Origin: Sneathiella sp.
GTDB taxonomy: Bacteria; Pseudomonadota; Alphaproteobacteria; Sneathiellales; Sneathiellaceae
Direction: 5' to 3'
Assembly (NCBI GenBank): GCA_002706985.1
Contig: PAKP01000071.1
Span: forward strand, 39,724-103,723
Length of the DNA: 64,000 nucleotides
Part shown: in pieces, positions 54,900-64,000 of the stretch
Layout: every line of letters starts with the position of its first letter
Numbering within the stretch: the stretch's first letter is position 1
Program-made: the position numbers and the translations under genes
The notes under the pieces: model-generated
Told to the model about the DNA's origin: nothing
Databases searched by the model: none
Seen by the model: the letters and a program-made list of their open reading frames with translations, nothing else

Positions 54900-57017
54900 A
54901 TGGGTTCTTTTTTTAAGCCGCTGAGACGACGCCTCATGTTTGCCTGTCTTGTGGTAATGGCATTTGTTGCGTGCCTGTTTATGCTGTTCGTTGATCTGCA
55001 ACCGAAAATCTCATCTGATTTTTTCTTTGGCTCCGACGACCCGAAGCTTGCTCAATCCGCCCGTATTCACGCGCTTTTTCCGTCCGACGAGTTTTTGATC
55101 ATAAGTGCCGCCAGTCACGATATTTTCTCATCGCGTTACTACCAAACCCTTGAGAACTTTTCTGATGATATCGCGAATATTCCCGGTATCCACAGGGTTG
55201 TAAGTGTCTCAACAGGCCCGGAGAGCGTCGCTCGCGCAAATGAAAGTCCTTTCTGGAAATCGCTGCTGGTCGGTGACGATGGCAAGTCGACATTAATCTT
55301 CGCCTTTGTTGATGTGTCCGTGCCCTCTCACGTTATCAATGAGGTGGAGGCGGCAGCGAGGATATTCAGCGACGGGGACGCCTTCCATATTCGCCTTTCC
55401 GGGACGCCCTATATTGTTGAGCAGATCCGGCGAAGCCTGATTGACGATATCGAGATATTCAGCTCCGCATCCCTTGTGGTCTTCGCCATTATTTTGATGA
55501 TTGTCTTCAGGTCTCCGGTCGTTGCCCTGGGCGCAAGCGCCAGCGGCATTACGGCCATTTTCCTGACATTGCTGATACTCCAGTCAATCGGCCAGCCCGT
55601 CGGTATACTGACGGCCAATCTGGCGATCATTGTGTTTGTGCTGGTGCAGTCACAGATCATCTATCTTACGGCCAATTGGCGCCGGATAAGTATAAATGAC
55701 GACATTGTGGCCGTTCGGGCGGTTTTAATTCAAACATTCCGGGCGTCATTCTGGTGCATGCTGACAACCCTTTTGGGATTTGCAACGCTTCTGAATGTAG
55801 CCGCGGAGCCGCTTCGGCAACTCGGGATGGGAGGTATCGTCGGGGCAATCGTTGCTCTTATCTGCAGTTATGCTCTTTATCCTATATTTCTGCTTTTTGC
55901 GGAGCGCAAGATGGGGGATATGTTCAGCGGTGCTAAAGTCCGGAAACCCCATCGCTTTATTCGCTATGGTGTTGGAAGCGTCTTGCTCCTGATCGTCTTT
56001 TCCGCCGCTTCGGGCCTCGCCCGACTCAATACGGACCCAAGCCTGCTGTCATACTTTGATCCGGGGACTGAGCTGGGTGCGGGACTTCAATATATCGATG
56101 ATAATGGAGGCAGCAGTCCCTTGAAGTTGGTCGTCCGTCTCAAGGGTGGCGCACAGCTTGATAATGAGGCCGGATATAATGCCATGTGGCAACTGCATAA
56201 TAACCTGTTGGCGGCTGATAGCGTTGGGACGGTGATTTCTCTGCCTGCGCTGTTGGCGGAGGCAAATACACATCCGCTAGCGTTTTTGCTGCCCTGGCGG
56301 GAAATCGTCACACTGCTTTCTCTCGGCATCAATGATAACGTCGCTGAAAATTTCCTGAGTGAAGATCGCGACCAGGTATTGTTTCTTCTGCGGATGAATG
56401 AGGCCGGACGCGAGAGTACACGGAATGAAGTAATCGCAGAACTTCATGAAATCACAGAGAAAGCAGGCTTTGATCCGGTGTTGACGGGGGGTGTCTATAT
56501 GCTTCAGGGACGGTTGTCCGCGCTCGTCTCAAAGAGCCTGATTACCGGCATTGGAGGTCTTCTGTTTTTATTTGCGATCATCGCCTGGATCGTCAGTCGT
56601 AACTGGCGCGTTGCTATGGCAATGACCCTGACAGCGGCACTTATACCCGTCACAATCCTGGGAGGGGTCGGTTGGTTCAATGTTCCGGTGGATATAATCT
56701 CAGCACCAGCGGTCAGTGTCTGTATCGGGATTGCGGTGGATGCGCTTATCCATCTTGCTCTGGCCATTCGGCGGCATGATTATAACAAAAGCAGGCTTAA
56801 TGCCTGGGCGTTGGCCCTTCAGGAACAATCCATGGGAGTCATCGCTTCCAGCAGTATCATTGCAATCGGATTTCTGATTTTCGCCAGCTCCGCGTTTCCG
56901 CCGACGGGCCGGTTTGGTATGGAGATTGTGCTGGGCGCGATATTCGCCGGCATTGCGGCTCTCACGCTGTTCCCGTTATTGACCGTTTGCCTTGAAAAAG
57001 TTACGAGACGGCCATGA
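54900..57017 (+). CDS. MMPL/RND-superfamily membrane exporter
   Basis: Inner-membrane protein of 705 residues. One N-terminal helix (about 11-31), a periplasmic domain (about 32-185), a six-helix bundle (about 187-345), a second periplasmic domain (about 370-540), and a last helix cluster (about 545-700) give the RND two-fold layout. The acidic IAVDALIHLALAIRR stretch is the second-bundle MMPL motif; the equivalent first-bundle site reads FVLVQSQIIYLT and lacks the acidic residue. Such proteins move lipids or hopanoids. No periplasmic adaptor is adjacent. It overlaps hrpB by 4 nt. Confidence 0.83.
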   Translation: MGSFFKPLRRRLMFACLVVMAFVACLFMLFVDLQPKISSDFFFGSDDPKLAQSARIHALFPSDEFLIISAASHDIFSSRYYQTLENFSDDIANIPGIHRVVSVSTGPESVARANESPFWKSLLVGDDGKSTLIFAFVDVSVPSHVINEVEAAARIFSDGDAFHIRLSGTPYIVEQIRRSLIDDIEIFSSASLVVFAIILMIVFRSPVVALGASASGITAIFLTLLILQSIGQPVGILTANLAIIVFVLVQSQIIYLTANWRRISINDDIVAVRAVLIQTFRASFWCMLTTLLGFATLLNVAAEPLRQLGMGGIVGAIVALICSYALYPIFLLFAERKMGDMFSGAKVRKPHRFIRYGVGSVLLLIVFSAASGLARLNTDPSLLSYFDPGTELGAGLQYIDDNGGSSPLKLVVRLKGGAQLDNEAGYNAMWQLHNNLLAADSVGTVISLPALLAEANTHPLAFLLPWREIVTLLSLGINDNVAENFLSEDRDQVLFLLRMNEAGRESTRNEVIAELHEITEKAGFDPVLTGGVYMLQGRLSALVSKSLITGIGGLLFLFAIIAWIVSRNWRVAMAMTLTAALIPVTILGGVGWFNVPVDIISAPAVSVCIGIAVDALIHLALAIRRHDYNKSRLNAWALALQEQSMGVIASSSIIAIGFLIFASSAFPPTGRFGMEIVLGAIFAGIAALTLFPLLTVCLEKVTRRP

Positions 57018-59524
57018 TTATTGATTTTCCGGATACGGGACTGCCGGTAGAGGACGTGCTGCCGGAGCTTGCCAAAGTATTGAAAGTGGCGCCGGTCGCG
57101 ATCCTTGAGGCGGCGCCTGGGGCCGGGAAAACCACGCTCGTTCCGCTATTCCTTCTCAAGTCAGGAATATTAGGTTCCGGCAAGATCATCATGCTGGAGC
57201 CCCGACGTCTGGCGGCGCGGGCGGCGGCGCGCCGGATGGCGGATTTGCTGGGAGAGGAAGTCGGTCAGACCGTCGGTTATCGTGTCCGGCTTGACAGCAA
57301 GGTCAGTGAACAGACCCGGATCGAGGTGGTGACAGAGGGAATTCTGACGCGACGCCTTCAGTCCGATCCGGAGCTTGGGGGTGTTGACCTTCTGATCTTC
57401 GATGAATTCCATGAGCGTAGCCTGCAGACAGACCTCGGTCTTGCTCTCGCGCGACAGGTGCAGGAAATCCTGCGCGATGACCTTCGATTGCTGCTGATGT
57501 CGGCAACAATAGATACGGCACGGATATCAAAGGCCCTCGGGGAAGCTCCTGTTATCAGCAGCGCCGGACGACAATTCCCGGTGGAAACCCGGTTCCTGTC
57601 GCGCCCGGCCTTCAGAGCTCTTCTGCAGGAGGTTGTAAATGCGGTCGAGGAGGCTCTCTGGGAGGAGGGGGATATTCTCGTATTCCTGCCCGGGGCCGGC
57701 GAGATCACCCGCCTGCAAAAACGACTTCCACAGATGCCATCGTTGTCGGACGCACTCATTCTGCCGCTATATGGAAGCCTTCCACCGAAAGATCAGGACA
57801 GAGCGATCCAACCAGACCCCGACGGCATGAGAAAGATTGTCCTTTCAACAGACATCGCGGAGACCAGCCTGACGATTGAAGGGGTGCGGATCGTCATTGA
57901 TTCAGGGTTGGCCCGGCGCCCCGTCTTCAACCCGAACAGCGGCATGACCGCGCTGGAGACACAGCGGATTTCGCGGGCTTCCGCCGATCAACGGCGAGGG
58001 CGGGCCGGGCGGCTCGGACCCGGTATCTGCTATCGCCTCTGGACTGCTGCAGAAGACAGGGGGCTTGTAGAATTTTCGGCGCCTGAGATCATGACGACGG
58101 ATTTGACGGCGCTGGTGCTGGAACTGGCAAAATGGGGTGTTGAGGACCCGACCGATCTCTTCTGGATGGACGCACCGCCGCGCGGGCCATTCGCACAAGG
58201 CAGAGATGTTTTGCAGGCATTAGGTGCGATTGACGCAGATGGTAAGATTACCACCCTTGGGCAGAAAATTGTCAGTCTTCCTTTGCATCCCAGACTCGGG
58301 GGGATGCTGATCAAAGCCCGGAAAATTGACGCCGCCGGGCTTGCCGTGGATATTGCTGCATTGTTGTCGGAGCGGGATATTCTGCGCCGCGATCCCGATT
58401 TCCCGAATTCGGATATCCGCTCCCGACTTGAGATATTGTCCCAGCCCGGGCTTAAAGACAGGAATATTTCGGGCGCTGTGCAACAGGTGCGCCGAGCCAG
58501 TCAGGATTTGCGCCGACGTCTCAAAATTCAAGACGGTTCAGAGGTACAGGAATCTGCTGGTCTCTTACTGGCTTTTGCATATCCCGACCGGATTGGCGAG
58601 TTGCGCAGTGAAAGCCAGCATCAGTATCGTTTGTCGGGTGGACGCGGTGCCCGGCTGGTCGAGAATGACCGGCTCCAGGGGGAGCCCTATATCGTGGTTG
58701 CCGATCTCGATGGGAAAGGCCGCGATGCAAGAATTCATCTTGCGGCACCAACCTCAATCAAGGAGATCGAAGAGAATTTCGAGGATGTGATTGTGGTCAT
58801 CCGCCGAGTCTTTTGGGATGAAAAGAAGTCGCGTGTCCTGGCGGTTCAGGAACGTAAACTCGGCGCTCTTCTCATTGAACAGCAACGCATAGAAAATCCT
58901 TCTCCGGAGGAAGTTGAGGCCGCTCTGCTCACCGTGGTCAAGAGTAAGGGCCTGAAAATTCTGCCGTGGAATGAGGAAAGCAAATGTCTCGCTGCCCGCG
59001 TCAATTTTGTAAGATATCATGGAGGTGGGGAGGCGTGGCCTGACCTGACGGATTCGGCGCTGGAGAATTCCGTTGAAGATTGGTTGCTTCCTTATCTCGC
59101 AGGATTGTCGTCCCTTGATGACCTTCAAAAACTCAATCTGACAGATATTCTGATGAATATGCTAAGCTGGGATCAGCGTATGCAACTCGATGAATATGCA
59201 CCGCCATCCATGAAAGTGCCAAGCGGGTCCAATATCCGGCTTGATTACAGCGATCCGGAAAGCCCGGTGCTTGCCGCGCGTTTGCAGGAGTTGTTCGGTC
59301 TGCAGGAAGTACCGAAATTGTGCAACGGGCGTGCTGCTGTTTCCATTCATCTTCTCTCACCGGCGCGTCGGCCCGTGCAGATTACGCAGGATCTCGCCAG
59401 CTTCTGGCAAAACACCTACACGGATGTAAAAAAGGACCTGAAAGGGCGATATCCGAAACATTATTGGCCTGACGATCCGCTTGAGGCAGAGGCAACCAGC
59501 CGCGTTAAACCGCGCCGGAATTAA
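57014..59524 (+). CDS. hrpB: ATP-dependent helicase HrpB (DEAH/RHA)
   Basis: Superfamily 2 helicase of 836 residues. Walker A is AAPGAGKTT (about residues 34-42), motif Ia MLEPRRLAARAAA, motif II DEFHER, motif III LLMSATID, motif V STDIAETSLTIEGVRIVIDSG, and motif VI QRRGRAGR. The C-terminal HrpB-specific domain is present to LPRRN-like RVKPRRN. Its cellular role in bacteria is poorly defined (RNA metabolism, stress). Overlap with the exporter (ATGA) suggests shared transcription, not shared function. Confidence 0.93.
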   Translation: MIIDFPDTGLPVEDVLPELAKVLKVAPVAILEAAPGAGKTTLVPLFLLKSGILGSGKIIMLEPRRLAARAAARRMADLLGEEVGQTVGYRVRLDSKVSEQTRIEVVTEGILTRRLQSDPELGGVDLLIFDEFHERSLQTDLGLALARQVQEILRDDLRLLLMSATIDTARISKALGEAPVISSAGRQFPVETRFLSRPAFRALLQEVVNAVEEALWEEGDILVFLPGAGEITRLQKRLPQMPSLSDALILPLYGSLPPKDQDRAIQPDPDGMRKIVLSTDIAETSLTIEGVRIVIDSGLARRPVFNPNSGMTALETQRISRASADQRRGRAGRLGPGICYRLWTAAEDRGLVEFSAPEIMTTDLTALVLELAKWGVEDPTDLFWMDAPPRGPFAQGRDVLQALGAIDADGKITTLGQKIVSLPLHPRLGGMLIKARKIDAAGLAVDIAALLSERDILRRDPDFPNSDIRSRLEILSQPGLKDRNISGAVQQVRRASQDLRRRLKIQDGSEVQESAGLLLAFAYPDRIGELRSESQHQYRLSGGRGARLVENDRLQGEPYIVVADLDGKGRDARIHLAAPTSIKEIEENFEDVIVVIRRVFWDEKKSRVLAVQERKLGALLIEQQRIENPSPEEVEAALLTVVKSKGLKILPWNEESKCLAARVNFVRYHGGGEAWPDLTDSALENSVEDWLLPYLAGLSSLDDLQKLNLTDILMNMLSWDQRMQLDEYAPPSMKVPSGSNIRLDYSDPESPVLAARLQELFGLQEVPKLCNGRAAVSIHLLSPARRPVQITQDLASFWQNTYTDVKKDLKGRYPKHYWPDDPLEAEATSRVKPRRN

Positions 59525-59594
59525 ACACGGACATCGTCAATAGATATTGTGCTAATTTCAATGAGCTACGAAGACTTATGAAGAGAATATGCCG

Positions 59595-60395
59595 TCAGTC
59601 TTCAATTTCCGAGGCGAGATATCTGTCGAACCAGTCGAGATCAGGCCGGAGTTTGACGACCTCGCCGATAACAATCAGGGCTGGTGGTTTTAAATTGCTT
59701 TTTTCAACATCTTGCGCGGCGTTCGCGAGCGTACTCACGACAATTTTCTGATCCTTGGTAGTTGCCCGGAAAACAATAGCCACACTCTCGTCCTGACTGC
59801 GGCCATGTCGGATCAGTCGTTCTGTAATCGACCGGATATGTCTCACGCCCATATAGACTACAATGACAGGAGAGCCTTTCGCGATATATTCCCAATTGAC
59901 ATCAGGGACCTCGCCGCTTGCGTCATGACCCGTCAGGAACGTAACCGCCGAATTTGTCTCGCGATGCGTCAACGGAATGCCGGCGTAGGCGAGACCGCCA
60001 ACACCGGACGAGATGCCCGGGATAACACGAAAAGGAATGTTGTGTGCTGCCAGCGTCAGTGCTTCCTCTCCGCCACGGCCAAAAATATACGGATCGCCGC
60101 CTTTCAGCCGTATGACTCTCTTTCCTTCCCGGGCAAGGGCGATCAATCGTTCTGTAATATCGTTTTGCTTTGGAGAGGGTTTACCGCCGCGCTTGCCGGC
60201 ATATTCTAGAATTGTGCCCGGTCCGGTCAGCTCCAGGATATCCTGCCCAACAAGAGCGTCATAGACCAGCACATCCGCCTGTCGTAACGCCTCATAGGCA
60301 TAGAGGGTGAGCAGTCCGGCATCGCCGGGACCTGCGCCAACCAGCCAGACCGAACCCGGTTCAAATGGCGGTATTTTGCTCAAAATCTTGTCCAT
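59595..60395 (-). CDS. cobA: Uroporphyrinogen-III C-methyltransferase
   Basis: SAM-dependent enzyme that methylates uroporphyrinogen III to precorrin-2 for siroheme or cobalamin. The 266-residue SUMT fold shows WLVGAGPGDAGLLTLYAYEAL, VYDALVGQDIL, RLKGGDPYIFGRGGEEA, VIPGISSGVGGLAYAGIPLTHR and VVYMGVRHI. It is a stand-alone methyltransferase without the CysG oxidase/ferrochelatase domain. No nitrite or sulfite reductase genes lie beside it. The 207-bp divergent gap to the right has no gene. Confidence 0.93.
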   Translation of the reverse strand: MDKILSKIPPFEPGSVWLVGAGPGDAGLLTLYAYEALRQADVLVYDALVGQDILELTGPGTILEYAGKRGGKPSPKQNDITERLIALAREGKRVIRLKGGDPYIFGRGGEEALTLAAHNIPFRVIPGISSGVGGLAYAGIPLTHRETNSAVTFLTGHDASGEVPDVNWEYIAKGSPVIVVYMGVRHIRSITERLIRHGRSQDESVAIVFRATTKDQKIVVSTLANAAQDVEKSNLKPPALIVIGEVVKLRPDLDWFDRYLASEIED

Positions 60396-60602
60396 GCCCT
60401 TCTTTTACACATCTATTATCCTCCCGCATAGCTATCCGTGATATCGACGCTTATAAATTTAGAATGGCGGATAGAACCTTTCGGCGATCTTTTATGTGCG
60501 TAAGGTAATTGAGGTTCCACAGTCCTGCTCGATCTGGTAAAACTGCTTCCCCGCCTCAGAATGCGGTTTGTTTTCGCAAACTTATCCTGTAGTTTCTCCG
60601 GT

Positions 60603-61391
60603 ATGATGGAGACTGTTGAAAATAAAATCGTGGTCAAGGATCTCTGCAAGAGCTTTGATGGCGTTCAGGTGCTGAACGGCATTAATCTTGAGGTGAAAAC
60701 CGGAGAGATTCTGACACTGATCGGACCCTCCGGGTCTGGCAAGACGCTTACCCTTAAATGTATTCTGGGTCTTGTCAAACCGGATAGCGGTTCAATTCTG
60801 CTCGATGGCAAGGAAGTCAGCGATCTGCCGGAGAAGGATAGGGTCAAGTTTTTCCGGAACTTCGGAATTCTGTTCCAGCGATCAGGACTGTTTGATGGAT
60901 TGCGGGTATGGGAAAATATCGGCTTTCGTCTCAGTCAGCAGCCCGGTATGAGCAAAAGCGACGTCAAGGAGATGGCTATCAAGAAGCTGCGGTCGGTCGG
61001 GCTTTCCTCCGATGTGGCGGACCTCTACCCAGCGGAGCTTTCCGGCGGGATGCAGAAGCGCGTGGGATTTGCCCGCGCCATTGCCGGGGATCCGCCAATT
61101 CTGTTTCTGGATGAGCCGACGGCGGGCCTCGATCCGATCATGAGCAATGTTATCAACGATCAAATTTTCAACAACGTTCGGGAATTGGGCAGTACGGTAA
61201 TGGCTATTACCAGTAACTTGCTCACGGCGCGTATTATTTCTGATCGGATTGCCATGCTGCATGAAGGGCGTGTGGTCTGGACCGGAGATGTTCGTGAGGC
61301 CGCGCATAGTGATAACGCCTATGTTTCCCAGTTCTGGAACAAGCGTAAAGACGGACCGATACAGATGTCGGTATCAACGATTTCAGCCTGA
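60603..61391 (+). CDS. MlaF-like ABC transporter ATP-binding protein
   Basis: ATPase of the phospholipid-transport (Mla/Ttg2A) type, about 262 residues. Walker A GPSGSGKTL, the family-typical GILFQRSGLFDGLRVWENIGF, signature LSGGMQKRVGFARAI and Walker B ILFLDEPTAGLDPIMS are present. The usual switch His is not obvious: the region reads VMAITSNLLTARII where MlaF has a His after Thr-Asp, so ATP hydrolysis could be altered. MlaE, MlaD and MlaC are not adjacent. Start is an ATG pair (60603/60606) with a weak ribosome site. Confidence 0.83.
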   Translation: MMETVENKIVVKDLCKSFDGVQVLNGINLEVKTGEILTLIGPSGSGKTLTLKCILGLVKPDSGSILLDGKEVSDLPEKDRVKFFRNFGILFQRSGLFDGLRVWENIGFRLSQQPGMSKSDVKEMAIKKLRSVGLSSDVADLYPAELSGGMQKRVGFARAIAGDPPILFLDEPTAGLDPIMSNVINDQIFNNVRELGSTVMAITSNLLTARIISDRIAMLHEGRVVWTGDVREAAHSDNAYVSQFWNKRKDGPIQMSVSTISA

Positions 61392-61473
61392 CACGGAAGA
61401 AATCTTCATCACGCAGATAATTTGGTGAGCGTCTGAATTTTCACATGCCGACAATCAGGACTGCTCAATATCC

Positions 61474-62214
61474 ATGCGTGACGGGGAAATTGATTCATTC
61501 ATCGCTTCCGACCTTTTAAGGTATCGGAAAAACCTGCCTTGGAAGCGGGAAATTATATCTCCGGGCTGTTGGGAGCGTCCATATCTCATCGACAATCATA
61601 TAACCCGGGCCTATGCGGAAAATCGGCGCATGGAAGAGAGCCGTGAACTGGCCACGCTCCGGGATGCGGTCGAACGCGAACTCGCGCACTATCCGGCTGC
61701 AAAACAGCGGTTATGGTTGGCTGAATACCGTTTCATGGAAAAGCTAATGTCTTTTCGACAGCTTGCGATATATGCGCCGGCTTTCCTGACCCTGTCCCGT
61801 GTCATGCCCAGAAAGATGATATTCTGCCGGCGTGAGGTCGTTCATCGATATCTGAAACTGCATTCGCTACAAAGAACGCCATTTGTTGAGAAGCTTTGTC
61901 GTCAGTTCGTGCGATCAAGTGTGCTGCTTTATCCGGCAGAGAGTCTTGTTTTGGCGGCAGACAAATTCATTCGCCTTGCCTCGCGGTCCGCCGATCAGAG
62001 CAAAAAGCTAAGCCGTCATCGGGTCGCCATATTACTGCGATCCCATCAGATGATGAGCGATGCGGAAATCTGTGAGAGGTTTCAATGCGAGGAAATATAT
62101 CTTGATGAGCTTGCTCTTCTTACCAAACTGGCGGATTACTACCGATTGACACTCGATGATATTTTCAAGGTTTCAGTGGAGGAGATCAACCGCTTCTGGG
62201 ATATCCAGTACTGA
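61474..62214 (+). CDS. Protein of unknown function, mainly helical
   Basis: I do not recognise this 246-residue protein. It is basic, predicted mostly alpha-helical and cytoplasmic, with no signal peptide or convincing membrane helix. Notable stretches are LPWKREIISPGCWERPYLID, a charged region ENRRMEESRELATLRDAVE, and a C-terminal part (RSHQMMSDAEICERFQCEEIYLDELALLTKLADYY) that could contain a helix-turn-helix. It starts with ATG at 61474 and sits between the MlaF-like ATPase and a CPA2 antiporter on the same strand with gaps of 82 and 113 nt. Confidence 0.65.
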   Translation: MRDGEIDSFIASDLLRYRKNLPWKREIISPGCWERPYLIDNHITRAYAENRRMEESRELATLRDAVERELAHYPAAKQRLWLAEYRFMEKLMSFRQLAIYAPAFLTLSRVMPRKMIFCRREVVHRYLKLHSLQRTPFVEKLCRQFVRSSVLLYPAESLVLAADKFIRLASRSADQSKKLSRHRVAILLRSHQMMSDAEICERFQCEEIYLDELALLTKLADYYRLTLDDIFKVSVEEINRFWDIQY

Positions 62215-62327
62215 TGTCGATTAGCCGCAAATAATATTAAGAAGGCGGTGCGTGCGCCTTGCGCTTTTGTCTGCGTAAACGTATCCTCTTATTTCGAAAC
62301 GTCTTTTTGCAGGTTCCGAAGCAAACA

Positions 62328-63749
62328 ATGCATCAACTCACGGAAATTGCCCTCATTGCGACAATTGCCCTGGTTCTAGGGATGATTATGACACGGCTGA
62401 AACAGCCGGCGATTGTCGGCTATCTACTGACCGGTATGGTTTTGGGGCGCTCCGCGTTCGGCTTTGTAGAGGACCGGGAGAACGTTGAGATCCTGGCCGA
62501 ACTGGGTGTTTTGATGCTGCTCTATCTGATCGGGATGGAGCTCAATCTGAAATCCTTTATGCGCATCTGGAAAACAGCTATTGGTGGCGTTTTCCTTCAG
62601 GTTGCCGTCGCCTATCTGGTCGTCGGTGTTCTCGCGCTCTATCTGGATTGGCCTTGGGAGCTGACAATATTGCTGGCTTTTAGCCTGTCCATCAGTTCGA
62701 CGGCTGTCGCGGTGAAAATACTTGAAGATATCGGCGAGTTGCATCAGCGCACGGGCAATATTGCGATTGGCCTGCTGATTGCGCAGGACCTTGCCGTGGT
62801 GCCGATGCTGCTGATCGTGGGCAGCCTGTCCGGTGAAGCATTGAATGTCCCGATACTTCTCCTGACACTCGGTCTTGCCATAGCTTTTCTTGTCGGGCTT
62901 ATTCTTTTCCTGAGTCGCCGTGAACGCATCCACCTTCCTTTCTTAAAGGCAATCTCGGGTCATGCGGACCTGGCGCCTCTTTTCGGTATTGTATTCTGTC
63001 TCGGCCTTGCCGCTATCAGTGGTCTTCTGGGGACATCGCCGGCCTTTGGTGCGTTCTTAGCAGGGCTTATCATTGGCAACAGCCAGGAACGGAAAAGCAT
63101 TGTTGAGGCGACGCAGCCCATACAGTCGATCCTGCTGATGATCTTTTTCCTCTCGATCGGGCTGCTGATTGACATCACCTATATCTGGCAGAACATCGGC
63201 CTTGTCTTGGTGATGCTGCTCGTCGTGATCGTGGGTAAGACAGCGATCAATATCGTTATCTTGAGAGTAACCGGCGTCGACTGGCGTTCTGCCTTCATTG
63301 CAGGCACTGCCCTTGGCCAGATCGGGGAGTTCTCTTTCCTTCTGATGGCGATCGGTGGGGGCAGCGGATATGTATCGCGCGATATTTCCCAATTGATGAT
63401 TACCGTCATTGCCTTAAGCCTCATGGTCAGTCCGCTGTGGCTGTTGACGGCGAGACGGGCGCAGACGGTGGCGGCAGGTCAGGCCAGTAATTTCCAGCTC
63501 TTCTGGAACAATGCGTATGGAAAGGAAACAGTCGCCGTCGTCCGGGCCGCAAAGGCATCTAAGGGGTATCTCAAGTCTTTGGCGACCGGAAAGTCAGCAC
63601 ATACAAATGCAACGGCTGAGGATGACGAAAAAACGGCTACCTCCGCCCATACGGAAGGATCTGAAACCCTTATACAAAGTGAGGATGCTGCGTCCTATCA
63701 GGCATTGATGGAGCAGGAGCGCGGAGATAGCGGCAAAGACAAAAACTAG
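62328..63749 (+). CDS. Monovalent cation:proton antiporter, CPA2 family (KefB-like)
   Basis: Inner-membrane antiporter of about 473 residues with 12-13 helices. CPA2 marks: LGMIMTRLKQPAIVGYLLTG at the start, FSLSISSTAVAVKILEDIGE, LLIAQDLAVVPMLLIV (the ion-binding Gln-Asp), and TALGQIGEFSFLLMAIGGG-like GTALGQIGEFSFLL. Unlike KefB/KefC it has no C-terminal TrkA-N domain; a hydrophilic acidic tail (about 400-473) replaces it. The frame opens earlier at 62259, but MHQLTEIALIA at 62328 is the usual beginning. Ion specificity (K+ or Na+) is unknown. Confidence 0.85.
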   Translation: MHQLTEIALIATIALVLGMIMTRLKQPAIVGYLLTGMVLGRSAFGFVEDRENVEILAELGVLMLLYLIGMELNLKSFMRIWKTAIGGVFLQVAVAYLVVGVLALYLDWPWELTILLAFSLSISSTAVAVKILEDIGELHQRTGNIAIGLLIAQDLAVVPMLLIVGSLSGEALNVPILLLTLGLAIAFLVGLILFLSRRERIHLPFLKAISGHADLAPLFGIVFCLGLAAISGLLGTSPAFGAFLAGLIIGNSQERKSIVEATQPIQSILLMIFFLSIGLLIDITYIWQNIGLVLVMLLVVIVGKTAINIVILRVTGVDWRSAFIAGTALGQIGEFSFLLMAIGGGSGYVSRDISQLMITVIALSLMVSPLWLLTARRAQTVAAGQASNFQLFWNNAYGKETVAVVRAAKASKGYLKSLATGKSAHTNATAEDDEKTATSAHTEGSETLIQSEDAASYQALMEQERGDSGKDKN

Positions 63750-63861
63750 CCATTGCAGGCGCTTCTACAACCAAACCTCTTATTATTTTTACCTGGACGC
63801 TTGTTTTCGGCAGTTCGCCTATATAGGTTGCTTTCACGCTCAAATTTCAAAAGAGGTACCC

Positions 63862-64000
63862 TTGGACCGTATTCAGGAAATTCTGGATTTCTGGTTTTTG
63901 CCGGAAAATGACGAAAATTACGGCAAGCAGCGCGAAGTCTGGTTCAAAAAAAATCCGGATTTTGACGCTGAAATTAGCGGAAAGTTCCTCGGTGACTTTG
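63862..64000 (+). CDS. DUF924 family protein, N-terminal fragment (cut by window edge)
   Basis: The frame from TTG at 63862 stays open to the last base of the window and gives 46 residues beginning MDRIQEILDFWFLPEND, then REVWFKKNPDFDAEI and GKFLGDF. The pattern ILDFWF...R..WF.K.P.FD..I is that of DUF924, a helical family of unknown function. AAGAGGT just upstream acts as ribosome site. The rest lies outside the window. Confidence 0.75.
   Translation, partial: MDRIQEILDFWFLPENDENYGKQREVWFKKNPDFDAEISGKFLGDF

Overview
The window looks like chromosomal DNA of an alphaproteobacterium, probably a marine or soil heterotroph. Support for this includes a ScfR/RamB-type regulator, OlsB, PuuD/PuuE, a LigC-like dehydrogenase, several Liv-type ABC importers, moderate GC, and compact operons with many 1-8 nt overlaps. 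A Rhodospirillales/Sneathiellales-like origin is my guess only. I see no rRNA, tRNA, insertion sequence, phage gene or CRISPR array. After start correction no gap between genes exceeds 300 bases; the longest is about 260 bases (15396-15655).

Layout. 1-5861: end of an ABC importer operon (solute-binding protein plus terminator), zinc alcohol dehydrogenase, HspQ, a medium/long-chain acyl-CoA synthetase, and an isolated WecE-type sugar aminotransferase. 5936-12939: glycerol genes glpD, glpR and glpK, interrupted by a tungstate importer (tupBCA) and a DsbA-fold 2-hydroxychromene-2-carboxylate isomerase-like gene that follows glpK. 13152-15395: a LigC-like 4-carboxy-2-hydroxymuconate-6-semialdehyde dehydrogenase with an MFS transporter. 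15656-19039: a secreted VWA/RTX protein for type I secretion and a small exported protein of unknown function.

19055-31697: what looks like a short-chain carboxylate module. A ScfR/RamB-family regulator is divergent from a Liv-type ABC importer (five genes). Acetyl-CoA synthetase, a single-domain response regulator, a two-helix membrane protein and a Na+/solute symporter-histidine kinase fusion follow. The divergent promoter region contains six exact TTTACA hexamers, two of them forming a tandem TTTACAAA that differs by one base per unit from the TTTGCAAA box I recall for this regulator family.

31705-36701: a TauE-type exporter, a reductase/FAH hydrolase/serine esterase cassette, and an OlsB-like acyltransferase. 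36692-54070: a purine-catabolic island arranged around a divergent promoter at 50197-50348. The leftward operon encodes 5-hydroxyisourate hydrolase, xanthine dehydrogenase XdhABC, a BMP-type nucleoside ABC importer, adenine deaminase, a cysteine desulfurase and the membrane urate oxidase PuuD. The rightward operon encodes a GntR regulator, PuuE allantoinase, OHCU decarboxylase, allantoicase and ureidoglycolate lyase. Together they can take adenine/hypoxanthine through urate and allantoin to glyoxylate and urea. 54065-64000: GNAT acetyltransferase, an MMPL/RND exporter overlapping HrpB helicase, CobA, an orphan MlaF-like ATPase, an unknown protein, a CPA2 antiporter, and the start of a DUF924 gene cut by the window edge.

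All assignments come from reading motifs and remembered family sequences; no database search was run.
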